Shown here: positions 26,168-34,990 of the stretch, one piece after another
Position numbering within the stretch: the first letter of the stretch is position 1
Layout: each line of letters begins with the position of its first letter
Source: Thermoplasmatales archaeon
Lineage (GTDB): Archaea > Thermoplasmatota > Thermoplasmata > Methanomassiliicoccales > Methanomethylophilaceae
DNA length: 64,000 bases
Direction of reading: 5' to 3'
Assembly: GCA_012520845.1 (NCBI GenBank)
Contig: JAAYNL010000003.1
Span: 1-64,000 of the forward strand
Notes under the pieces: model-generated
What the model saw: the letters and a program-made list of their open reading frames with translations, nothing else
What the model was told of the DNA's origin: nothing
Databases searched by the model: none
Program-made: the position numbers and the translations under genes

Positions 26168-27397
26168 TCACTGCTCGACTATGCCGTAGCCGATGAGCCT
26201 CCACTTGCTGGAAATCCTGCGGGATATGGCGACCCTCTGCCCCTCCAGGACGCAGACGGGGATCTTGAGGTTGACCTCCACGGAATCCGGTTTGCCGCTG
26301 GTCACGACGCCCACGGTGGTGGCGGTGCCTATGCTCAGCATGAGCGGCTCGCCGGTCTTGATGTCGTCCACCTTGAGGTCGGACGTGGCGCCCACCACCC
26401 TGTCGAGGAGGTGGATGCCCATCGAGAAGCTGTGGGCCACCTCGGGCATATGGCCAGGCACTCCGACCATCCTACCGGTCAGGCCGTCCGATTTCGTGAG
26501 CGAGGGGTCGAGGCTCGTCCCTATGGAGATGAGGCCGCCCGGCCCCACCTCATCCACCGCGTGGCCGCCGGCGAACAGGGACGTGACCTTGGTGGGCACC
26601 GTGACCCATTCAGGTTTCCCGCCCACGTCCATCTTGATGCCCGGGGCGATCTCGATGTCGTCGCCGACGCGCAGCGTGCCCCTGATCAGGGAACCGCCTA
26701 TCACGCCGCCGCGGAGCCCCTCGGGCTTCACGCCCGGCGAATTGATGTCGAAGGACCTGGCCACGTGCATCAGGGGCTTGGAGTCCCTGTCCCTGGCCAC
26801 CTTGGCGATGATGTGCTCCTCTATCGCGGCCACGAGCTTGTCCATGTTCACGCCGCTGTTGGCCGATATGGGTATCACGGGGGCGTCCTCGGCTATGGTG
26901 CCCTTGACGAATTTCTTGATTTCCCTGTAGTTGACAGTCGCCTCCTCGCGGGTGACGATGTCGATCTTGTTCTGGACTATGACTATCCTCTCAATGCCGA
27001 TGATCGAGAGCGCCATCAGGTGTTCCTTGGTCTGGGGCTGGGGACACTTCTCGTTCGCCGCCACCAGGAGAATGGCGCCGTCCATCAGCGCGGCGCCGGA
27101 AAGCATGGTGGCCATCAGGGTCTCGTGGCCCGGGGCGTCGACGAACGAGACGGAACGGACGTACTCGGCCTCGCCGCCGCACGCCTCGCACACTTCCTTT
27201 GTGCCGTAGCCGCCGCAGCCGCCGCATCTGTAGAAGTTGACGTCGGCGTAGCCAAGGCGGATGGATATGCCGCGCTTGATCTCCTCGGAGTGCCTGTCGG
27301 TCCACTCACCGCTGAGAGCCCTGGTCAGGGTGGTCTTCCCGTGGTCGACATGGCCGATCATCCCGATGTTGAACTCGGGTTGCCTACGGGGTTTCAT
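26168..27397 (-). CDS. translation initiation factor 2 subunit gamma
   Basis: A 409-aa GTPase that carries initiator Met-tRNA to the ribosome. It has [10 protein letters not shown] (G1), DAPGHETLM (G3) and QNKIDIV (G4) motifs, plus a Cys-rich zinc knuckle (about 58-75, CGGCGGYG...CEACGG). Domains II and III follow. It overlaps the S6e gene by 4 bp (ATGA), forming an S6e-aIF2 gamma-PIN operon. Confidence 0.97.
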   Translation of the reverse strand: MKPRRQPEFNIGMIGHVDHGKTTLTRALSGEWTDRHSEEIKRGISIRLGYADVNFYRCGGCGGYGTKEVCEACGGEAEYVRSVSFVDAPGHETLMATMLSGAALMDGAILLVAANEKCPQPQTKEHLMALSIIGIERIVIVQNKIDIVTREEATVNYREIKKFVKGTIAEDAPVIPISANSGVNMDKLVAAIEEHIIAKVARDRDSKPLMHVARSFDINSPGVKPEGLRGGVIGGSLIRGTLRVGDDIEIAPGIKMDVGGKPEWVTVPTKVTSLFAGGHAVDEVGPGGLISIGTSLDPSLTKSDGLTGRMVGVPGHMPEVAHSFSMGIHLLDRVVGATSDLKVDDIKTGEPLMLSIGTATTVGVVTSGKPDSVEVNLKIPVCVLEGQRVAISRRISSKWRLIGYGIVEQ

Positions 27398-27801
27398 TGG
27401 CCGTCAGATCCCTCTTCGGCCGGGGGCGCCAGGGTCTCCTCGATGGACCTGGGCCCGTATTCTGCGACGGCCATGTTCACCTGGACGATTTCCGAGGAGA
27501 TGGCGGTGCCGCGGACGGCGACCCTCTTCCTCTGCCCGGGGGACTTCTCGCGGAAGCCCTTGCTGTCCGAGAGGAGGACTTTCCTCCTCCTGTTGCCGGG
27601 CACGCCCACCTTCATGGGGGTGCCGTTGCCGTCGCTGCCGCCGGTGATTTTGAGTTTGTACCCGGGGAGGCCGACGAATATACCGTCCACGACCTCTCCG
27701 ACGTTCTTACCGATCAGAGAGTTCGCATGGTGGCCCGTCACGAGGACGTTGTAGGATTTACCCGTCCTGACGTCATTCACTATGGTTTTGAATTCTGCCA
27801 T
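27394..27801 (-). CDS. ribosomal protein S6e
   Basis: A 135-aa archaeal S6e starting [17 protein letters not shown], with the GMP-like [11 protein letters not shown] and [15 protein letters not shown] segments of the family. The long in-frame extension to 28578 has no family features and crosses the next gene, so the start is ATG 27801. It is first in the S6e-aIF2 gamma-PIN operon. Confidence 0.95.
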   Translation of the reverse strand: MAEFKTIVNDVRTGKSYNVLVTGHHANSLIGKNVGEVVDGIFVGLPGYKLKITGGSDGNGTPMKVGVPGNRRRKVLLSDSKGFREKSPGQRKRVAVRGTAISSEIVQVNMAVAEYGPRSIEETLAPPAEEGSDGQ

Positions 27802-27860
27802 TTGAACACCTGTGCACACGCCTATTAAGGGATGGCTTATAAACCTTGTGTAGGCGCCTA

Positions 27861-28913
27861 TCACTTCTTTTTCTGGCGGCCGCGGGAGAAGAGTTGGGCG
27901 AGCCGCTGCTTGAACGTGACGATGGATTTGATTTCCGCGGGGTCGACGCCGGTGGTGTACGCCAGATACAGGGACACGTAGTCGCCGATCATGACGGACC
28001 TCAGCGTCCGCTCCATGACGCTCCTGCCCTTGATGTTGACGATGATTGGCCTGACGCCCTTGGATCTCATCACGGAAATGGACGTGTCCACGGACTCCTT
28101 CATTTCCTTGCTCATCCTCTGCTCGTACAGGATCACGGGGACGCAGTACGACCTGCGCTCCTCGTCCACCCATGCCTCTATCTCGTTGTGGTTGACCTCC
28201 GGCACGATGCTGTTGAATGCGATCATCTTGGAGTTCTCGTTGATCTGGGTCTTCCACCTCACTGCGGAGGCGGCGAGCTGGGGCGTCGAATAGATTATCG
28301 GTGCCCTGTCGCCGATTTTCTTGGAAATCATGTATGAGAGGTTCTTGGGGTTTGTGGTGTCTGAAAGGTTGTCCCTGAGCTTCTTCATGCTTCCCAGATG
28401 GGATTTCATCTCCGACTTCATCTTCGGGCCGCCGATGGTCTCGACGACGTTCGCTATCGACCCGAGCATCTGCCCGAGGGCACTGCGGGGCTGGGCACCT
28501 GGTTTCAATTTGATGTGCGTGTCTCCGTATTCCTTGGCCATGTCCCTGATTGTGCCGCCGACGGAAAGGGTGATGCACTGGGCCCCCTTTGCCTTAACCG
28601 TCTCGTACATCTCGATGGTTTCCTTGGTGTTGCCGGAATAGCTGATTATGAAGGCCAGGGTCCTCTTGCCCACCCAAGCCGGAACCTCCGGGAAATTGAG
28701 GATGACCATCGGGATCCTGGATTCGTTGAAGGCGCAATCCGCTATGATCTCCCCGCCTATTGACGAGCCGCCCATGCCGCAGAAGACGATGTTCCTGAAC
28801 TCCCCCTGAACCTTGAACCTCTTCCTCAGGTACTCCTCCATGTCGTCGACGAAGTTGTAGACTTCCGTCTTCATGTCCGTCGGGTCCTTGATTATCTCGT
28901 GGTCCATCGGCAC
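27861..28913 (-). CDS. bifunctional phosphoglucose/phosphomannose isomerase
   Basis: A 350-aa SIS-fold isomerase of the archaeal PGI/PMI family. The FCGMGGSSIGGEI motif near residue 45 binds the sugar phosphate, and the ISYSGNTKETIEM segment carries the T/S pair thought to allow both glucose-6-P and mannose-6-P as substrates. It links gluconeogenesis with the mannose-derived sugars needed by the glycosylation genes nearby. It sits 4 bp after the aIF5B gene. Confidence 0.92.
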   Translation of the reverse strand: MPMDHEIIKDPTDMKTEVYNFVDDMEEYLRKRFKVQGEFRNIVFCGMGGSSIGGEIIADCAFNESRIPMVILNFPEVPAWVGKRTLAFIISYSGNTKETIEMYETVKAKGAQCITLSVGGTIRDMAKEYGDTHIKLKPGAQPRSALGQMLGSIANVVETIGGPKMKSEMKSHLGSMKKLRDNLSDTTNPKNLSYMISKKIGDRAPIIYSTPQLAASAVRWKTQINENSKMIAFNSIVPEVNHNEIEAWVDEERRSYCVPVILYEQRMSKEMKESVDTSISVMRSKGVRPIIVNIKGRSVMERTLRSVMIGDYVSLYLAYTTGVDPAEIKSIVTFKQRLAQLFSRGRQKKK

Positions 28914-28917
28914 GGCC

Positions 28918-30672
28918 TCACATCCCCCAGAAGGGCTCTTCCCTTCTCTTGATCGCGACGACCTCCTGCATGGCCATCGTCTCGTCCTCGTTCAGGTCGG
29001 CGGCGGGCGCGACGGATTTGACGAACCCCTCGTGCAAATCCACCAGGAGGACGTCCCCCTCCTTCGCCTGCCTGCCGATGGTGACGTCGTCGATGGCAAT
29101 CGCCACCTCGTCCCCCTGCACGGACTCCCTGACGGCGTCCTCGCCGGAACGTATGCTCCTGATTTTGCCGATGACCCTGCCGTCCGTCGAAAGCAGGCGC
29201 TGGTTGGGCCTAATCCTGCCCGCGAGGACCCTGACGCCCACGATGGCGGGCTTGCTGACCCTGAACACGCAGTTCGGCATTATCATCACCTTCCCCGGGA
29301 ACGGGTACGAGGAACGCAGGTCGGTGTCGCTCTTGCGCTTGGCCTCCTCGGACCATTCCACGTATTCCTCCATCAGCCTGTAGACCACGGGGTTGGTGAA
29401 CACGTTCACCTCCAGCCCCTCCATGGCCGTCTCGGCATCCTTGGAAAGGGCGACGTTGAACCCCAGTATCGTGCGGTTGAGTAGGTCCCCGTGGGCAGCC
29501 GCGTCCACGACGTCCCTGCGGGTGATGTTCCCTATACCGTACTTCCTGACGGGTATGCCGGCGGCCTTGGCCTCGTAGGCCAACGCTTCCAGGGAGCCTA
29601 TGGCGTCCGCCTTTATGCAGACTCCCTTTTCCTCCGTCTCGACGTTGATGGCCGTCTCCTCGGTAAGCTCCCTTATCGCCTCGTCCTCGGAACCGACTAC
29701 GGCGACCATCGGGGCGCCGGACATGACGCCCTCCACCGATTGGCAGGCTATCTTGACGCCGGCGGCGGCATGCAGTTCGTCGACGAAGTCGAACCTGTCC
29801 CTCGGGTCCCTGATCTCGTCCAGGGGCTTGGGCTTCAGTATCGCCTTGACCCTGGTGATCAGCGGCTCGCCGCTTTCGGTGCCGATGGCGACGGCGTCCC
29901 CCTTCCTGAGCGTCCCCGTGTAAAGAATCGTGTCGAGGGTGTGCCCGAGGCCCTTCTCCTCCTTGATCTCGAGGACTGTGCCGCGGGCCACGTCGTCCTT
30001 CTGGGCCAGCCGGCCCTCGAGGAACCTCTGCGCCAAGCCTATCAGGACGAGGAGCAGGTCCTGCACGCCCTCCTCCTCCTTGGCGCTCAGCGGCACCAGG
30101 GCGACCGTCTTCGTGAAATCCTCAATTCGGTCGTACCTGTCGGCGTTGATGCCTTCGGTGGAAAGGTCGCCGATGATTTTATACATCCTCTCGTTGAACG
30201 TTTCCAGCGCCCGTTCGCCCTGGCTTCTCTCGGAGATTACGAAGGGCGTGCCGGGCATCGATTTCCAGCCCGGGATTGCGTCGATCTTGTTGAGGGCGAC
30301 GACGAAGGGCGTCCTGTGCTGCCTCAGTATCCTGATGGACTCGATGGTCTGGGGCTTCAGCCCCTCCCTCACGTCTATCACCAGGACGGCTATGTCGGCC
30401 AGGGAGCCGCCCCTGGCCCGCAGGGTCATGAACGAGTGGTGCCCCGGGGTGTCTATGAACAGCAGCCCGGGGACGGCGAACCTCTTCTTGCCTATCAGCT
30501 TGGAGCAGACCCTGTGGATGTGGTCTATGGGCACCTCGGTGGCACCGATGTGCTGGGTGATCGACCCGGCCTCCCGGGACCGCACCGACGTGCCCCTGAT
30601 CGCGTCCAACAGCCTGGTCTTGCCGTGGTCGACATGACCCAGGACGCTGACGACGGGTTGCCTGATAGCCAT
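28918..30672 (-). CDS. infB: translation initiation factor aIF5B
   Basis: A 584-aa GTPase promoting ribosomal subunit joining. It has [12 protein letters not shown] (G1), DTPGHHSF (G3) and NKIDAIPGW (G4), then domain II, the alpha/beta domain III and the C-terminal domain. ATG 30672 is preferred over the in-frame TTG at 30678. No intein interrupts the G-domain. It is last but one in the L7Ae-S28e-L24e-Ndk-aIF5B run. Confidence 0.96.
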   Translation of the reverse strand: MAIRQPVVSVLGHVDHGKTRLLDAIRGTSVRSREAGSITQHIGATEVPIDHIHRVCSKLIGKKRFAVPGLLFIDTPGHHSFMTLRARGGSLADIAVLVIDVREGLKPQTIESIRILRQHRTPFVVALNKIDAIPGWKSMPGTPFVISERSQGERALETFNERMYKIIGDLSTEGINADRYDRIEDFTKTVALVPLSAKEEEGVQDLLLVLIGLAQRFLEGRLAQKDDVARGTVLEIKEEKGLGHTLDTILYTGTLRKGDAVAIGTESGEPLITRVKAILKPKPLDEIRDPRDRFDFVDELHAAAGVKIACQSVEGVMSGAPMVAVVGSEDEAIRELTEETAINVETEEKGVCIKADAIGSLEALAYEAKAAGIPVRKYGIGNITRRDVVDAAAHGDLLNRTILGFNVALSKDAETAMEGLEVNVFTNPVVYRLMEEYVEWSEEAKRKSDTDLRSSYPFPGKVMIMPNCVFRVSKPAIVGVRVLAGRIRPNQRLLSTDGRVIGKIRSIRSGEDAVRESVQGDEVAIAIDDVTIGRQAKEGDVLLVDLHEGFVKSVAPAADLNEDETMAMQEVVAIKRREEPFWGM

Positions 30673-30699
30673 ACACAACCCCCTTCCGGGAGAGCCGGT

Positions 30700-31149
30700 T
30701 TACTCGTAGATCCACCTTTCGACGGACCTCTCGTACTGGACGAGCTCCTCCGGTTTGAAGAATATTCCTATTTCCCTCTCGGCGGACTCGGGGGAGTCCG
30801 AGCCGTGGATCACGTTGACGCCCAGGTCCATCCCGTAGTCGCCGCGGATGGTGCCCGGGGCGGAGTCCTGGGGGTCGGTCTTCCCCATCATCGCCCTGCA
30901 CACGGAGACGGCGTTCTTGCCCTCCCACACCATCGCCAGGACGGGCCCGGAGGTGATGTAGGAGATGAGGGAGTCGTAGAACTTCTTGCCCTTGTGCTCC
31001 CCGTAGTGCCTCTCGGCGGTCGCCTTGGGGATGAGCATGAACTTCATCGCTATGAGCTTCAGCCCCTTCCTCTCGAATCTGGAAATGATCTCGCCGCAGA
31101 GGCCGCGCTGGACCGCGTCCGGCTTGAGCATCAGGTAGGTCCTTTCCAC
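30700..31149 (-). CDS. ndk: nucleoside diphosphate kinase
   Basis: A 149-aa Ndk with the active-site [16 protein letters not shown] motif and the N-terminal [15 protein letters not shown]. Start GTG 31149 gives the family N-terminus with a GGAG 8 nt upstream; GTG 31158, overlapping the L24e stop, is possible. It equilibrates NTP pools and is embedded in the ribosomal/initiation-factor operon, a common archaeal order. Confidence 0.95.
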   Translation of the reverse strand: MERTYLMLKPDAVQRGLCGEIISRFERKGLKLIAMKFMLIPKATAERHYGEHKGKKFYDSLISYITSGPVLAMVWEGKNAVSVCRAMMGKTDPQDSAPGTIRGDYGMDLGVNVIHGSDSPESAEREIGIFFKPEELVQYERSVERWIYE

Positions 31150-31154
31150 GGGGA

Positions 31155-31373
31155 TCACTCCTTCTTCTCCACCGCCCTCAGGCGGGCCGACTTCTCCTCG
31201 GCGTACTTGGCGGTCCATTCCGTGGTCCTCGGGACCCTCTTGAGCTCCACCATGTTCTTGAAGCATTTCTTGGTGCAGAAGTTCAGGACGTTGCCGTCCC
31301 TCCTGACGTGCATCCTCCCCGTGCCGCGCTCTATCTCGGCGCCGCAGAAGGAGCATATCTTCGCCTCAGCCAT
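31155..31373 (-). CDS. ribosomal protein L24e
   Basis: A 72-aa zinc-ribbon ribosomal protein with CSFCG near residue 7 and a second Cys pair in FCTKKCFKN. The length matches archaeal L24e. It lies 4 bp after S28e in the operon. Confidence 0.95.
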   Translation of the reverse strand: MAEAKICSFCGAEIERGTGRMHVRRDGNVLNFCTKKCFKNMVELKRVPRTTEWTAKYAEEKSARLRAVEKKE

Positions 31374-31377
31374 GCAA

Positions 31378-31590
31378 TCACCTCGTGCCCATCTTGCGGG
31401 CTTCCCTGGAGGTCTCCCTGAGCATCAGGATGTCGCCCATCCTGACGGGGCCCATTATGTTCCTGGTAATTATCCTGCCCTTGTCCCGGCCGTCCAGTAC
31501 GCGGACCTTGACCTGGGTGGCCTCCCCGGTCATGCCGGTGCGGCCTATTATCTCGACAACCTCCGAGGGGATGCTGTCCATGTCAGACAT
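31378..31590 (-). CDS. ribosomal protein S28e
   Basis: A 70-aa OB-fold ribosomal protein with [17 protein letters not shown] and the conserved C-terminal [13 protein letters not shown]. It follows L7Ae by 13 bp and L24e follows it by 4 bp. Confidence 0.96.
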   Translation of the reverse strand: MSDMDSIPSEVVEIIGRTGMTGEATQVKVRVLDGRDKGRIITRNIMGPVRMGDILMLRETSREARKMGTR

Positions 31591-31603
31591 TCGGAATCAC
31601 CCC

Positions 31604-31969
31604 TCAGTTCCTGAGCTCTTTCACCGCGGCCGCGATCTCGTCCCTGAGCGCCTTGCCCTTGCCTAGGTCGACGATGGCGACGGAAGCCGTGGGCTTCTCG
31701 ATGCCGATGGCGTTGCCGAGCTCCACCCTGCTGGGCACGTAGACGAAGGGGACCTTCCTCTCGTCGCACAGCGCGGGCATGTGGGCCAGGATCTCCGGGG
31801 GGTCCACGTCGGTCGCCATTATGACGATGGACGCGTCGCCCCTCTCCACGGCCTTGGTCACCTCGTTGGTCCCCTTCTTGACCTTCCCGCTGTCCCTGGC
31901 GGCCTCCGCCAGGTTGTAAGCTTTGTCCGAAAGTTCCTTGGGGGTCTCAAATTTCACGAAAACAGACAT
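31604..31969 (-). CDS. ribosomal protein L7Ae
   Basis: A 121-aa kink-turn RNA-binding protein with the [19 protein letters not shown] motif. It is part of the large ribosomal subunit and also of C/D and H/ACA guide RNPs and archaeal RNase P. ATG 31969 has a GAGGTG 5 nt upstream, so I prefer it over GTG 31975. First gene of the operon, with a leader of about 60 nt. Confidence 0.95.
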   Translation of the reverse strand: MSVFVKFETPKELSDKAYNLAEAARDSGKVKKGTNEVTKAVERGDASIVIMATDVDPPEILAHMPALCDERKVPFVYVPSRVELGNAIGIEKPTASVAIVDLGKGKALRDEIAAAVKELRN

Positions 31970-31983
31970 ATCCACACCTCATT

Positions 31984-32000
31984 CGGGCCCTTGCGGGCCT
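31984..32000 (-). promoter_or_regulatory. hairpin in the L7Ae mRNA leader
   Basis: A 5-bp GGCCC/GGGCC stem (31986-31990 with 31995-31999) with a 4-nt loop lies 15 nt before the L7Ae start. It is flanked by GA steps in the transcript (GAA before, GAATGAGG after). Archaeal L7Ae is known to bind kink-turns in its own leader, so this is a weak candidate for autoregulation; the A/C mismatch next to the stem argues against a canonical kink-turn. Confidence 0.3.
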
Positions 32001-32047
32001 TCACTATTCATCGGCTCCTTTGAGCGAACCCCTGCTATCCCGTCTCG

Positions 32048-32055
32048 ATATATAA
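32048..32055 (-). promoter_or_regulatory. TATA box of the L7Ae operon
   Basis: ATATATAA on the plus strand reads TTATATAT upstream of L7Ae, about 80 nt before its start. That allows a leader of roughly 50-60 nt. Confidence 0.5.
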
Positions 32056-32071
32056 CGTTAAGCCAAAGGGA

Positions 32072-32713
32072 TCAGCCGGAAGCGAAGGCCACTAGGCGGG
32101 CGAGTTTGGGCGAGAGCCGGAGCCTTTCCACTATGCCGTCGTACCCGTGCTTCTTCACGTAGAAATACGCCGGGACGGCGACCGCTACGGAGCCCGCGAG
32201 GTCGCTGGCCAGGTCCCTGACGGTGTCCCAGGGGCTGTACTGCATGTTCAGGCCCCACATGCTGTCCGCGAACAGCTCGAACACCTCCCAGACCGCGCCG
32301 AAGGCCATCATGATCACGACGGTCGCGACGGCGAGGAAGCCGGGCGTCATCTCGACATCCTCGTTCACCTCGTTCACTATCAGCAGCACGACGAAGATGC
32401 ATATCGCTATCGTCACCGACGAGATGGTGTGGGTGACGGTGTCCCAGGCCATGATGTAGTCGTACTTCAGGAGCAACACCCCGTAGCCGTGCAGGAAGAT
32501 CGACGCCTCGATCATCAGCACCAGCGGCAGCGGGAACGTGATGAGCCTCGCCCTCTTGAGGAGCATCGGCAGCAGGCAGAAAAAGGCGGAGAACAGCCCT
32601 GTGTTCACCTGATAGTTGAGGCGGACGTCCTCAACGTAGGCTATGACGGACATGGCTATGAGCACCAGGAACGTCGCCACCGAGATGATGTCGACCAGAT
32701 CGACCCTACGCAC
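32072..32713 (-). CDS. DUF2238/YjdF-like integral membrane protein
   Basis: About 213 aa from GTG 32713; a TTG at 32731 is alternative. Six hydrophobic helices are visible. Motifs DTVTH (about 95), AFGAVWEVFELFAD and DTVRDLASDLAG recall the DUF2238/YjdF family, whose function is unknown. It overlaps or abuts the preceding membrane-protein gene, so the two may form a complex. Confidence 0.6.
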   Translation of the reverse strand: MRRVDLVDIISVATFLVLIAMSVIAYVEDVRLNYQVNTGLFSAFFCLLPMLLKRARLITFPLPLVLMIEASIFLHGYGVLLLKYDYIMAWDTVTHTISSVTIAICIFVVLLIVNEVNEDVEMTPGFLAVATVVIMMAFGAVWEVFELFADSMWGLNMQYSPWDTVRDLASDLAGSVAVAVPAYFYVKKHGYDGIVERLRLSPKLARLVAFASG

Positions 32714-33311
32714 CGCCGCCACCCCTCGCAAGGTAGGTCCTCACCACGACGGAATACACGATGACGGCGGGCATCCCGAAGACCATCGGCATCATCAGCG
32801 TCCAGTTGACCGGGTCGTTGTCCAGGCCGGTGCCCTCGTAGTGCCAGTTGTAGATGGGCTCCCCCATGAAGTCCATGTACGCGAAGACGCCGAACACGGC
32901 GAAGGACGTAACGGCCCACCCGGCGGCCACGGACATCAGGATGGCCCACCTGCCCGTGATGGCGTACCCTCCGTGGCGCATCAGGGACATGGCGTAGAAC
33001 GCCAGGGAGAATCCGGCGCACCCGAACAGGGCGAGACCGGTTTCGTAAGCGTACGGCACCGCGGCAACGTAGTCGACGGCCATCAAGACGGCGTAGGCGA
33101 CGTAGGGGAACAGGAACACCGGGTAGGCGCGGGACGGCGTGTCCATGCCCGTCATCGGGGGGACCATGGCCGCGAAACCGGAGATCAGGGAAACGGCGGC
33201 CCAGTTCCAATCCTCGGCAAGGGCGGCCAGCCCCGCGGCGGTGAACACCAAGAAGGGCGCCACGAACGGCACCGGGTTACCATAGGCTTTCCCGCTCACT
33301 GAACCCCCCAC
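32706..33311 (-). CDS. hypothetical integral membrane protein
   Basis: A 201-aa protein starting at GTG 33311 or GTG 33299, with about five transmembrane helices and a soluble loop near 145-165 rich in aromatic residues (IYNWHYEGTGLDNDP). No family is recognised. It is coupled to the DUF2238-like gene and lies downstream of a GT4 gene on the same strand, 13 bp away. Confidence 0.6.
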   Translation of the reverse strand: MGGSVSGKAYGNPVPFVAPFLVFTAAGLAALAEDWNWAAVSLISGFAAMVPPMTGMDTPSRAYPVFLFPYVAYAVLMAVDYVAAVPYAYETGLALFGCAGFSLAFYAMSLMRHGGYAITGRWAILMSVAAGWAVTSFAVFGVFAYMDFMGEPIYNWHYEGTGLDNDPVNWTLMMPMVFGMPAVIVYSVVVRTYLARGGGGA

Positions 33312-33324
33312 ATGGCCCCATCGT

Positions 33325-34419
33325 TTAAAACTGTCGGCCCGTGGCCGCGTTTTCCAGGATCTCCTCGAGCCTGCCTATGTGCAGCCCCCAGTCGTACCTC
33401 TCCGCCTGGGCCCTGGCCTTGGCGCCCAATTCCCTCCTCAGGCCGGCATCGGACAGCAGCGCGTTCATGGCCCCGGACAGCGCCTCAGGGTCCTTCGGGT
33501 CGACAGCGATCCCGCCCTCCCCCACCGTGTGCGGGAGGCCGCTGACGTTGCTGCACACCACCGGCCGGCCGTAGGACATCAGCTCCACGGCGGCTAGACC
33601 CAGCGACTCGAATATCGACGGCATGACGAAGAATTTGCAGGTGGACATCAGCCGGTTTTTCTCCTCCTCGGAAACCCAGCCGCGCATCTCCACCCTGTCC
33701 CCCACGCCCCGCTTCCTTATGCGCCTGGCCAGCCTGTCCCCATCCGGGCCCTTGCCGCATATTATCAGCTTGGCGTCGACGTCGACCATCGCGTCTATGA
33801 GGTAATCGAGGCCCTTGGTCCTGACGAGCCTGCCCAGGGACAGTATGAAGTCGCCCTCTTCCGCCCCGACCTCGGGAAACCCCCTGAGGCAGTTGGGTAT
33901 CGTGGTGACCCAGTCCGGGTCGTATCCCCTGGCTATCAGGTCGTCCCTGACGAAATCGCTCACCGCGATGACGTGGTCGAACCCGGGCAGGTACTTCCTG
34001 CCGAACCTGCGGTCGTTCATCCCGGACAGGACCGCCTGCAGGCCTATGCCCTCGCCCCACAAGTTGTGGTACGTGAAGACCTTCGGGCCGTCGTACCTGG
34101 CCAGATCCCTGCTGTAGGACGGCGCCCACCTGTAGTTGAAATTGACGACGTCCGCGTCCAGCGACTCCAGGGCCTCCAGCACGCCCTTGGACGAGATGAA
34201 CGGCGGGTTGTACAGGGATAACTGCCTAGACGGCAGCCGGACTATCCTGTAGCCGTCCTGTGTCTTTTCCTCCTCCGCCGTGCCCTCTAGCCGCCCGGTG
34301 AGCACGGTTACCTCATGGCCGCGCTCCGCCAGCAGCTTGCTCGTATCGTGCATCCTGTGCTCTATTCCGCCCAAAAACGGGTAAAAATACGGGTTGACGT
34401 CAACAATTCTCAGCCTCAT
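33325..34419 (-). CDS. family 4 glycosyltransferase
   Basis: A 364-aa GT-B enzyme with the N-terminal YFYPFLGGIEHRMHDTSKLLAERGHEVTVLTG glycine loop (key residues GG-IE-H), donor-domain LSLGRLVRTKGLDYLIDAM, CGKGPDGDRLARR and FESLGLAAVELMSYGRPVV. It resembles PIG-A-like and archaeal cell-surface glycosyltransferases. It overlaps the DedA-like gene by 20 bp. Its substrate is unknown. Confidence 0.85.
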   Translation of the reverse strand: MRLRIVDVNPYFYPFLGGIEHRMHDTSKLLAERGHEVTVLTGRLEGTAEEEKTQDGYRIVRLPSRQLSLYNPPFISSKGVLEALESLDADVVNFNYRWAPSYSRDLARYDGPKVFTYHNLWGEGIGLQAVLSGMNDRRFGRKYLPGFDHVIAVSDFVRDDLIARGYDPDWVTTIPNCLRGFPEVGAEEGDFILSLGRLVRTKGLDYLIDAMVDVDAKLIICGKGPDGDRLARRIRKRGVGDRVEMRGWVSEEEKNRLMSTCKFFVMPSIFESLGLAAVELMSYGRPVVCSNVSGLPHTVGEGGIAVDPKDPEALSGAMNALLSDAGLRRELGAKARAQAERYDWGLHIGRLEEILENAATGRQF

Positions 34420-34990
34420 CGACCTCCTTTTTCTTGAGATAGGCGACGGCGCCGCTCGCCGCGAGCACGGCGATCACCGCCAGCAACGTGTACTTCTGGG
34501 CCTCGTCCGCCGGGAACGCCGTGAAGAAATACAGCCCCGTCAGCATCAGCAGGCCGTATTTCAGCACGCATCCCACTACGACGTAGAACAGCGCCCTCGG
34601 GAGCCTCCAATCGGGCATCACGCTTATGAACACCCCGGCGAAGGGCAGCATCGGCGCGAACCTGTTGACCAACAGCATGCGCTCGTCGCTCACGATCAGG
34701 AAATTGCAATATTTCTCCACAGCCCCCTTGATCCTGTTCGGTATGCGGACGTTCTCCGCAAACAGGTACAGGGCGGTCACCCCCACGATCTCGGCCACGA
34801 CCACCGCCGCCAGCAGCGCCAGGCCGAACTCCAGGGTCCTGTCGTACATGAAGCCGATTATGAAGAAGACCTCGGGCAGCGTGGGGAAGAATATCGCGTC
34901 TATAAGGAATATCAGGAACACGAAGAGTACGATGCCCCACCACCCGTGGGGGCCGAAGACAGACAGGAGCCAGTCGCCTATGGCCTGCAT
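34400..34990 (-). CDS. DedA/SNARE-associated (VTT) family membrane protein
   Basis: A 196-aa protein with about five hydrophobic segments, including a re-entrant-like FPTLPEVFFIIG region and the NRFAPMLPFAGVF segment of the DedA/VTT family. Relatives flip lipids or lipid-linked sugars, which would suit a gene between two GT4 transferases. Start ATG 34990 overlaps the stop of the upstream GT4 (TGATG). Confidence 0.6.
   Translation of the reverse strand: MQAIGDWLLSVFGPHGWWGIVLFVFLIFLIDAIFFPTLPEVFFIIGFMYDRTLEFGLALLAAVVVAEIVGVTALYLFAENVRIPNRIKGAVEKYCNFLIVSDERMLLVNRFAPMLPFAGVFISVMPDWRLPRALFYVVVGCVLKYGLLMLTGLYFFTAFPADEAQKYTLLAVIAVLAASGAVAYLKKKEVDEAENC

Noticed and set aside
27394-28578. 394-codon frame extending S6e upstream
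   Set aside because: The extension is antisense-like in composition and crosses the PGI/PMI gene; S6e starts at 27801.
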